Shown here in pieces: positions 58,398 through 64,000 of a DNA stretch of 64,000 bases (the stretch's first letter is position 1; each line of letters starts with the position of its first letter). Made by a program: the position numbers and the translations under genes. The notes below the pieces were generated by a model. The model worked only from the letters and a program-made list of their open reading frames with translations. It was not told where the DNA came from and searched no databases. Source of the stretch: CADEEX01 sp964577955. Lineage in GTDB: Bacteria; Acidobacteriota; Vicinamibacteria; Vicinamibacterales; CAVVIG01. The stretch lies in the NCBI GenBank assembly GCA_964577955.1, contig CAZOAZ010000008.1, positions 62,001 through 126,000 of the forward strand, written 5' to 3'.

Positions 58398-59573
58398 ATG
58401 TCCACGCTCGCCGACTGTCTGACGATCGACGACCTCCGCGACCGCGCCCGGCGGCGGCTGCCGCGCGCGGTCTTCGACTACATCGACGGCGGCGCGGAAG
58501 CCGAGGTCACGCTGCGCAACAACTCCCGTGCCTTCGAAGCGCTGGCGCTGCGGCCAAAGTCGGCGGTGTCTACACCCGGCGCCGCGCTCGGCGTGACCGT
58601 GCTCGGCACGCCGCTGCCGCTGCCGTTCATCCTGGCGCCGATCGGCAGCGGGCGGCTGTTCTATCCGCGCGCCGAAGAGTGCGCCGCGCGCGCCGCCGGC
58701 AAGGCGGGCGCCGCGTACATCCTGTCGACGGTTGCCGGCACCACGCTCGAGAACGTGAAGGCGGCGACCAGCGGTCCGGCGTGGTACCAGCTGTATCTCA
58801 TCGGGGGGCGCGAAGTCGCCTCGTCCGCAATCGCTCGCGCCCAGACGGCCGGCTATTCCGCGCTGGTCGTGACCATCGACACGCCGGTCGCCGGCCTTCG
58901 CCTGCGCGACTTCCGCAACGGGATGAAGCCGCTCATCGATCGCCGTTTCCTGCCGATGCTGCCCTACCTGCCGCAGATCCTCACCAGGCCGCGCTGGCTC
59001 GCGGGATTTTTCAGCGACGGCGGCCTCATGAACTTTCCGAACGTCGTCATTCCCGGCAAGGGTCCGATGGCCTACGCCGACGTCGGCGCGGCGTTGTCGC
59101 AGTCGGTCGTCACCTGGGCCGATTTCCGCTGGATCCGCGAAGTCTGGAAGGGACCGATCGTCGTCAAGGGCGTGCACACCGCCGACGATGCGCGAGCCGC
59201 CCTGGATCACGGGGCGGCGGCGGTGATCGTGTCGAATCACGGCGGCCGGCAACTGGACGGCGTCGCCGCGTCGCTGTCGGTCCTTCCCGAAGTGGTCGCC
59301 GCCGTCGGTCAACGCACGGAAGTCCTGATGGACGGCGGCATCCGCCGCGGCAGCGACATCATCAAGGCGATGTGTCTGGGCGCGCGTGCGGTGCTCGTGG
59401 GCCGCGCGTATGCCTACGGCATGGCCGCGGCGGGCGAAGCCGGTGTGACGCGCGCGATCGACATCCTCCAGTCGGATCTGGTGCGGACGCTCAAGCTGCT
59501 CGGCTGTCCGTCGGTGCAGGAGTTGGATCGTTCGTACGTGGACGCTGCATCCATTCCGCTGAAATCCGGCTAA
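58398..59573 (+). CDS. FMN-dependent alpha-hydroxyacid dehydrogenase (LldD/glycolate oxidase type)
   Basis: A 391-residue flavoenzyme of TIM-barrel fold. VFDYIDGGAEAEVTLRNN opens the family, APIGSGRLFYPRAEE, WYQLYL and VTIDTPV follow. The active-site SNHGGRQLDG contains the catalytic His and substrate Arg, and DGGIRRGSDIIKAMCLGARAV binds the FMN phosphate. It oxidises a 2-hydroxyacid such as lactate. Its TAA stop lies in the centre of a palindrome that also supplies the stop of the convergent gene. Confidence 0.9.
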   Translation: MSTLADCLTIDDLRDRARRRLPRAVFDYIDGGAEAEVTLRNNSRAFEALALRPKSAVSTPGAALGVTVLGTPLPLPFILAPIGSGRLFYPRAEECAARAAGKAGAAYILSTVAGTTLENVKAATSGPAWYQLYLIGGREVASSAIARAQTAGYSALVVTIDTPVAGLRLRDFRNGMKPLIDRRFLPMLPYLPQILTRPRWLAGFFSDGGLMNFPNVVIPGKGPMAYADVGAALSQSVVTWADFRWIREVWKGPIVVKGVHTADDARAALDHGAAAVIVSNHGGRQLDGVAASLSVLPEVVAAVGQRTEVLMDGGIRRGSDIIKAMCLGARAVLVGRAYAYGMAAAGEAGVTRAIDILQSDLVRTLKLLGCPSVQELDRSYVDAASIPLKSG

Positions 59574-59588
59574 AGCCGGACGCCACCG
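59563..59588. repeat. Palindrome providing both stop codons of convergent genes
   Basis: AATCCGGCTAAAGCCGGACGCCACC. The central TAA ends the plus-strand dehydrogenase and, read on the other strand, TAG ends the methyltransferase; the genes overlap by four bases (59570-59573). Confidence 0.9.
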
Positions 59589-60595
59589 AGATGCGTCGCA
59601 ACAATCACCGTGTGCGGTGTCGGCAGGCTGCGGGTCTTGATCTCACCAAATCCGGCGGTTTCCAGCATCGCGGAGAGTTCGGGCAGGGTGTAGGCGTCGC
59701 CGGATTGCGTGCCGGCGAGCATATTGAGCACGAACGCGGCAGGCGCCGGCGGGCTGACGCGATCCTCGTTGGGCACGAACTCCAGAATCGCGACCCGTCC
59801 GCCCGGCTTCAATGCGGCAGCGACCTTGCGCAGAAACTCTGTACAGGTCTCGCGATCGAAGTGATGCAGAAAGTTCGTGACCGCCGCGGCGTCGAACCCG
59901 GGTCCGAAATCGATCTTGAACGCGTCGCCAGGATGCAGGTGGTAGCGGTCGGCAACGCCAGATGCGACGGCGTGCTCCATCGCCACGTCGAGCACCGGGG
60001 CCCAGTCCACCGCCTCGATCACCGCGTGGCGGTAGCGGCGCGCAATCGTGATCCCGAACGTCCCATGGCCCGCCGCGACATCGAGAACGCGTGATGGTAG
60101 GTCCGCCGGCAGCGCGATCATCTCGGCAATCGCGTGGGCGGCCGGGATCATCATCGGCGTCATCGCTTTGGCAAACGCCACCCACAGCGGATGGTCGTCA
60201 GCCATCGTGTCGGCTTGCGGCTCGATGCGGCCGCGCCGCACGATGTCGGCCAGGTTGTCGAAGTTGCGAACCATCGCCGGTGCCAGGATGAAGCCCGCGG
60301 TTCCGCCCATGTAGGTCGGCGATTTCCGGTTGAGGAACGCTGCCGACTCCCGCGTCAGCCCGTAGAGGCCGCGCGATTTGATCAACAGCCCGCTGATCGT
60401 CAGGAAATCCAGGAGCATTCGGGTCGCTCGGACCGCGCCGCCGCATCGATCGGCAATCTCCGCGGCGGTCCGCGCGCCGTCGGCAATCGCGGTAAAGAGA
60501 TCCAGCTCGATTCCCGCCTTCAGCGCCGCGGAACGCTGATACGAGGTCATGGTTTCGAAGAATCGCTCGGGACTGGGGACGGCCGCTTCGCTCAT
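59570..60595 (-). CDS. SAM-dependent methyltransferase with winged-helix dimerisation domain
   Basis: A 341-residue methyltransferase of the O-methyltransferase_2 type. The N-terminal domain (ALKAGIELDLFTAIADGARTAAEIADRCG, residues about 22-80) is a winged-helix dimerisation module. The SAM fold has VLDVAAGHGTFGITIA, VEAVDWAPVLDVA and LKPGGRVAILEF. Small-molecule O-methylation is likely, substrate unknown. The last residues (LGGVRL) are encoded by the palindromic repeat. TATAAT lies seven nucleotides before the start. Confidence 0.87.
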   Translation of the reverse strand: MSEAAVPSPERFFETMTSYQRSAALKAGIELDLFTAIADGARTAAEIADRCGGAVRATRMLLDFLTISGLLIKSRGLYGLTRESAAFLNRKSPTYMGGTAGFILAPAMVRNFDNLADIVRRGRIEPQADTMADDHPLWVAFAKAMTPMMIPAAHAIAEMIALPADLPSRVLDVAAGHGTFGITIARRYRHAVIEAVDWAPVLDVAMEHAVASGVADRYHLHPGDAFKIDFGPGFDAAAVTNFLHHFDRETCTEFLRKVAAALKPGGRVAILEFVPNEDRVSPPAPAAFVLNMLAGTQSGDAYTLPELSAMLETAGFGEIKTRSLPTPHTVIVATHLGGVRL

Positions 60596-60602
60596 CGGAT
60601 CG

Positions 60603-60608
60603 ATTATA
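60603..60608 (-). promoter_or_regulatory. Consensus -10 box (TATAAT) for the methyltransferase gene
   Basis: A perfect TATAAT ends seven nucleotides before the ATG at 60595, suggesting a leaderless transcript. Confidence 0.55.
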
Positions 60609-60658
60609 GAGGTCAGGGGTTAGAGGTCAGAGGTTAGAGGTCAGAGGTTAGAGGTTGG
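60608..60658. repeat. 7-nt tandem array (GGTCAGA/GGTTAGA)
   Basis: Alternating heptamers GGTCAGA and GGTTAGA, about seven units, upstream of both divergent genes. Confidence 0.9.
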
Positions 60659-60698
60659 CCGATGCGGAGTGCGTTATGCTCTCACGCGGAGGGCTGGG

Positions 60699-61256
60699 AT
60701 GAAATCCAACCGGAGAGTTTCGCGTCGGACGTTTGCGCGCCTCGGCGCTTCAGCGGCAGCCGGTCTCGGCGTGTCCGGTCTCTCCTCCACTCTCGAGGCG
60801 CAGCAGGGGCGCGGCGGGGCGCCGGTCGTCCCGGGGCCGCGGCCGGAGGCGCTCAAGTCCGAGTTCCTGATGGACATGATTCTCGAGACCGCGCCGGCGG
60901 TGACGATTGGCAATCGGACGGTCGTCGCGGTCACGGGAGGAACGTTCGAGGGACCGAAGCTCAAAGGCACGGTGATCGGTCCGGGCGCCGACTGGCCGCT
61001 GCGCGTGAGCGACACGCTCCGAGTCCTCGACGTTCGAATCATCCTGCAGACCGACGACAACCAGAAGATCTACATGACGTACCGCGGCGTGATTCGCACG
61101 CCGCCCGCGGGGCAGCCGGGCGAGCGCTACTGGCGCACGACGCCGGTTTTCGAAACGGATTCGGCGAAGTACGCGTGGATGACGGAAATCGTCGCGGTCG
61201 GCGTCAGCTTCACCGTTCCTCAGCGCGTCAGCTACCGGATTTTTCAGATCCTCTAG
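60699..61256 (+). CDS. Tat-exported DUF3237-like protein
   Basis: A 185-residue protein with a twin-arginine signal (SRRTFARLGASAAAGLGVSG). The mature part begins LKSEFLMDMILETAPAVTIGNRTVVAVTGGTFEGPKLKG, of which EFLMDMI and GGTFEGPKLKG are the hallmarks of DUF3237 beta-barrels. DDNQKIYMTYRG and a C-terminal VSYRIFQIL follow. The function of the family is not established. Start ATG 60699 has GGAGG seven nucleotides upstream. Confidence 0.85.
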   Translation: MKSNRRVSRRTFARLGASAAAGLGVSGLSSTLEAQQGRGGAPVVPGPRPEALKSEFLMDMILETAPAVTIGNRTVVAVTGGTFEGPKLKGTVIGPGADWPLRVSDTLRVLDVRIILQTDDNQKIYMTYRGVIRTPPAGQPGERYWRTTPVFETDSAKYAWMTEIVAVGVSFTVPQRVSYRIFQIL

Positions 61257-61267
61257 AGACTCTTGTC

Positions 61268-61355
61268 TCGGACAGGCTAAAGCCTGTCCCTACCGGAATC
61301 GCGTCAGTCTCGGACAGGCTGAAGCCTGTCTTCGGTAGGGACAGGCTTTAGCCTG
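61268..61355. repeat. Three ACAGGCTWWAGCCTGT palindromes in a row
   Basis: CGGACAGGCTAAAGCCTGTCCCTACCG, CGGACAGGCTGAAGCCTGTC and GGTAGGGACAGGCTTTAGCCTGTCCG lie in tandem between convergent genes ending at 61256 and 61367. Confidence 0.92.
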
Positions 61356-61366
61356 TCCGTCATCCG

Positions 61367-62026
61367 TCATCCCTCCGCCAGCATGTGCTCGTGCGTGCGG
61401 AGCCACGCGCGCGCATCCTGATAGTTCGGACACGCGGCCGCGACAAGCGCCCAGAACTTGCGCGAGTGGTCGAGTCGCTTGAGGTGCATCAACTCGTGAA
61501 TCAACACGTAGTCGCGCACCCAGTCCGGCATCGTCACCAGCCGCCAGTTGAGACAGATGTGGCCGTCGCGCGAGCAGGATCCCCAGCGCCATTTCTGATT
61601 GCGGATGCTGATGCGCGACACACGCAGACCGAAGCGAGCGGCCAGTTCGAGGAGGCGCGGCGGCAGTTCCGTTTTCGCGCGCCGGCGGAGATGGCGCTCG
61701 GCCGCGGGGTCGATGATGGGGCGCGGCTCGCGCGCGCGATCGGACTCCAGGCGTTGCAGCTGTGATTCGACCCAGTCGCGCTGCGAGTCGGCAAAGGCCA
61801 GCGCATCGCGCTTCGATCCCCAGCGCGGCAGCGTCACGCGCACCGAACCGTCGGTCTTGACGCGAATCACGTAGCGGCGGGCCCGCGGGTGCCGCACCAG
61901 CACCAGGACCGGCGGACGCAGGATACGACCAGGCGTCCTCTCCGGCGCGGGCGCAGGCGTCAGCGTCGCGGCGTCGAACGGCAGCACCGCCTGGAGCAAC
62001 CCCAACAGTCGCTTCCGGGTTCTCAT
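61367..62026 (-). CDS. YgjP/WSS1-like zinc metallopeptidase (DUF45)
   Basis: A 219-residue protein. VRHPRARRYVIRVKTDGSVRVTLPRW opens the DUF45 domain (motif RRYVIRV), the zinc site is YVLIHELMHLKRLDHS (HExxH-x5-H type), and CSRDGHICLNWRL is the conserved strand before it. Members are soluble, SprT-like proteases of uncertain role. ATG 62026 is chosen; the upstream alternative reads from a GGTGTCAGACAC repeat. Confidence 0.87.
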   Translation of the reverse strand: MRTRKRLLGLLQAVLPFDAATLTPAPAPERTPGRILRPPVLVLVRHPRARRYVIRVKTDGSVRVTLPRWGSKRDALAFADSQRDWVESQLQRLESDRAREPRPIIDPAAERHLRRRAKTELPPRLLELAARFGLRVSRISIRNQKWRWGSCSRDGHICLNWRLVTMPDWVRDYVLIHELMHLKRLDHSRKFWALVAAACPNYQDARAWLRTHEHMLAEG

Positions 62027-62037
62027 TCCCTGAATCC

Positions 62038-62225
62038 CGGTGTCAGACACGTGTCTGACACCACGTCAGACACCTTGGCAAAAATTAGCAGGCATTCCTG
62101 CCGTCCAGTGGCAAATTCTTACATCGCTCACGCTGTTGAGATCGTCCGACCACGCTATGTTGTGCTGAGTTTCGCATCCACCACAATGCGGTGTCAGACA
62201 CGGTGTCAGACACGTGTCTGACACC
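62038..62225. repeat. GGTGTCAGACAC palindromes flanking a gene-free gap
   Basis: 62038-62067 and 62188-62225 carry several GGTGTCAGACACG/TGTCTGACACC copies. The 120 nt between are less GC-rich and hold no gene I can support. Confidence 0.85.
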
Positions 62226-62235
62226 GGAACCTGAA

Positions 62236-63024
62236 TCAGTCGGCGGCGAGGGCGCGGGCGGAGCGGAGCCACAGGCCACCGTCGATCACCAGCGTGACGC
62301 CGGTAATGAACGCCGACGCGTCCGAACAGAGATACACCGCTGCCTGCGCAACTTCATCGATCGTCGCCAGCCGGCCGAGCGGACACTGCTCCTTCACACT
62401 CGCGCGCGTTTTCTCGGTCGTCAGACGCCGGACGCCTTCAGTCCCCTCTACCGGACCAGGCGCCAGACCGTTGACGCGCACGCCCGCCGGCCCCCACTCG
62501 ACGGCCAACGCGCGCGTCAGCGCGTCGATTCCGGCCTTCGCCGCCGATGCGTGCGCCTGCCCCGCCGTTCCCAAGAGCTGCAGCGTTGCGCTGATGTTCA
62601 GCACGGCTCCGCCATGAGCCTTGAGGTGGGGATATGCCGCCCTCGACACATTGAACGTGCCCTTGAGATCGATGTCGACGACTGTACCGAAACCGTTCGG
62701 CGATAGCTGCTCCGCCAGACAGACAAAATTGCCCGCCGCGCCGTTGACGAGGATGTCGAGGCGTCCGAATTCGCTCACCGCATCGCCGACGACCGCGTCG
62801 ACTTCGGCCGGCTTCCGGACGTCGCCGGTACGGCCCAGCGCCTTCACGCCAAGCCCGCGAAGGTCCGCAACCGTCGGATCGAGATGTTCTTGAGATCGGC
62901 TGGTGATCGCGACGTCGCAGCCGACGGCCGCGAGCGCCAGCGCGATGCCGCGGCAGATGCCGGTGCCGCCGCCGGTGACGAGCGCCGCGCGGCCTTTAAG
63001 CAGTGTGGGATTGAAGACGTGCAC
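62236..63024 (-). CDS. SDR, peroxisomal-type 2,4-dienoyl-CoA reductase-like
   Basis: A 262-residue short-chain dehydrogenase. ALVTGGGTGICRGIA is the NADP loop, NGAAGNFVCLAEQLSPN and DIDLKGTFNVSRAA are typical of DECR2. The usual Tyr-x3-Lys is replaced by QAHASAAKAGIDALTR, the DECR-type pattern with the active Lys retained, so dienoyl-CoA reduction in fatty-acid oxidation is likely. Start GTG 63024; TAAACT lies eight nucleotides upstream. Confidence 0.87.
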   Translation of the reverse strand: MHVFNPTLLKGRAALVTGGGTGICRGIALALAAVGCDVAITSRSQEHLDPTVADLRGLGVKALGRTGDVRKPAEVDAVVGDAVSEFGRLDILVNGAAGNFVCLAEQLSPNGFGTVVDIDLKGTFNVSRAAYPHLKAHGGAVLNISATLQLLGTAGQAHASAAKAGIDALTRALAVEWGPAGVRVNGLAPGPVEGTEGVRRLTTEKTRASVKEQCPLGRLATIDEVAQAAVYLCSDASAFITGVTLVIDGGLWLRSARALAAD

Positions 63025-63032
63025 GCGTGAGC

Positions 63033-63038
63033 AGTTTA
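63033..63038 (-). promoter_or_regulatory. Weak -10 candidate (TAAACT) for the SDR gene
   Basis: TAAACT overlaps the rmuC stop codon and lies eight nucleotides before the GTG start at 63024. Confidence 0.3.
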
Positions 63039-64000
63039 CACGCGCTTCAGCTCTTCCGGATCGGCCGCCGGCGGCTCGAACGGCAGGCCGTCGGTCAACT
63101 CGCGCGCCTGGAGGCGACGCGGCGCGCGGGTAATGGCTTCGATCGCCGGGATTTCCTCAGCGGCCGCACTCGCGCTCTGAAGTTCCTTGAACCGCCGCGC
63201 CTTCACGAGGACGTTGGACTCGAGCGAGCCGATCGCCTTGTTGTATGAATCGAGGCTCGACTCCAGCTTGTTGCCCATGTCGTCCATGTGCGTCGCCATC
63301 ACGCGAATGGCGTCGTACAGGTTGCGGCCCAGCTCGCTGATTTTCCGCGCGTTCTCTTCCATCGCGTCCTGCTGCCATCCGTAGGCCACGGCGCGCAGCA
63401 GAGCGATGAGCGTGGTCGGACTCGCGGGAATCACCTGGCGCTCGACGCCGAACTCAATCAGCGTCGGATCCTGCTCGAGCGCCGCGCTGAAGAACATCTC
63501 GCCCGGCAAGAACATGACGACGAACTCCGGGCTGAGCGGCACGTCGGTGTAGTAGCTCTTGGCGCCGAGCTGGCCGAGATGCGTCCGAACCTGGCGGGCA
63601 TGATCGACGAGCAGCGCCTGACGCGTCGCTTCGTCTGGAGCCTCGAGCGCCCGGAGATACGCGTCCAGCGGCACTTTGGCGTCGACGACGATGTGCTTGC
63701 CGCCGGGAAGCTGAATGATCACGTCCGGACGAACGCGCCGATCGTGCCCGTCGAGCGTCCGCTGCTCTTCGAAGTCGCAGTGCTCGAGCATGCCGGCCAG
63801 TTCGACGACGCGCTTCAACTGCAATTCGCCCCAGCGCCCGCGGACGCCTGGACGTTTGAGCGCATCGACAAGCCGCCGCGTTTCTCCCTGCAGTTCACGG
63901 CCGACGGCATCGAGCGAGGCCACCCGCTGCAACAGGCTGGCGCCCTCCTGAATCCGACGGCGTTCAGCGCCCTTGATCTCGCTGTCGACACGCTCGATGG
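63036..64000 (-). CDS. rmuC: RmuC-family DNA recombination protein (partial)
   Basis: The frame is open to the window edge (about 320 residues seen). It holds the RmuC core: GRWGELQLKRVVELAGMLEHCDFEEQ, RPDVIIQLPGGKHIVVDAKVPLDAYL, VVMFLPGEMFFSAALEQDP and ASPTTLIALLRAVAYGWQQ, then a coiled tail (NKLESSLDSYNKAIGSLE). RmuC resembles a PD-(D/E)xK nuclease (Asp and Lys in VVDAKVP) and limits DNA inversions. The N-terminal coiled-coil region begins beyond 64000. Confidence 0.92.
   Translation of the reverse strand, partial: IERVDSEIKGAERRRIQEGASLLQRVASLDAVGRELQGETRRLVDALKRPGVRGRWGELQLKRVVELAGMLEHCDFEEQRTLDGHDRRVRPDVIIQLPGGKHIVVDAKVPLDAYLRALEAPDEATRQALLVDHARQVRTHLGQLGAKSYYTDVPLSPEFVVMFLPGEMFFSAALEQDPTLIEFGVERQVIPASPTTLIALLRAVAYGWQQDAMEENARKISELGRNLYDAIRVMATHMDDMGNKLESSLDSYNKAIGSLESNVLVKARRFKELQSASAAAEEIPAIEAITRAPRRLQARELTDGLPFEPPAADPEELKRV

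Overview
The window is gene-dense, high-GC bacterial DNA. The gene set suggests an Acidobacteriota-like soil bacterium, perhaps Vicinamibacteria. It includes an ECF sigma factor coupled to a membrane Ser/Thr kinase, a PQQ alcohol dehydrogenase, Tat-exported proteins, an MBOAT/AlgX O-acetylation pair, PilT and YVTN propellers. This taxonomic call is inference; no rRNA, tRNA, CRISPR array or complete insertion sequence was seen.

Layout. 1-3.9 kb: a flippase fragment, a radical SAM enzyme, a CDP-alcohol phosphotransferase and a sugar/polyol-phosphate nucleotidyltransferase. 3.99-7.1 kb (+): acyl carrier protein, fatty-acyl-AMP ligase and serine palmitoyltransferase. 15.5-7.2 kb (-): one tightly overlapping operon of fatty-acid 2-hydroxylase-like enzyme, second CDP-alcohol phosphotransferase, HAD phosphatase, second nucleotidyltransferase, ATP-grasp ligase, class III aminotransferase, Gfo/Idh/MocA dehydrogenase, GNAT-fold ceramide synthase candidate and an SDR reductase. 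Together these look like a complete bacterial sphingolipid (ceramide) locus with an unusually elaborate headgroup module. I regard it as the main biological system here.

15.5-33 kb is mixed housekeeping: TraB/GumN, amine oxidase, CoA-binding protein, PepF, RNA pseudouridine synthase, M20 peptidase, phosphoesterase, MFS, FKBP, quinone oxidoreductase, kinase/sigma pair, and a tdh-thrB-thrC operon. 33-39 kb holds two tandem paralogous hybrid histidine kinases. 39-53 kb has RidA, a secreted methyltransferase, the O-acetylation pair, PilT, the PQQ dehydrogenase, an SMR protein and a PGM1-type ATP-grasp ligase. 52.6-64 kb has DAHP synthase, an MmgE/PrpD protein, a YVTN propeller, an aminotransferase, an FMN hydroxyacid dehydrogenase, methyltransferase, DUF3237-like, YgjP-type protease, dienoyl-CoA reductase-like SDR and RmuC.

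The non-coding DNA is remarkable. Nearly every gap carries a short repeat from a small set of families: palindromes (some inside genes, some inserted in one another), degenerate 7-nt and 9-nt tandem arrays, and two copies of a ~140-nt four-stem cloverleaf (23465-23603 and 49393-49535). The two cloverleaf copies share geometry while most stem sequence differs, which suggests conserved structure. Many genes have a TAnnnT box 5-9 nt before the start codon, suggesting frequent leaderless transcription.
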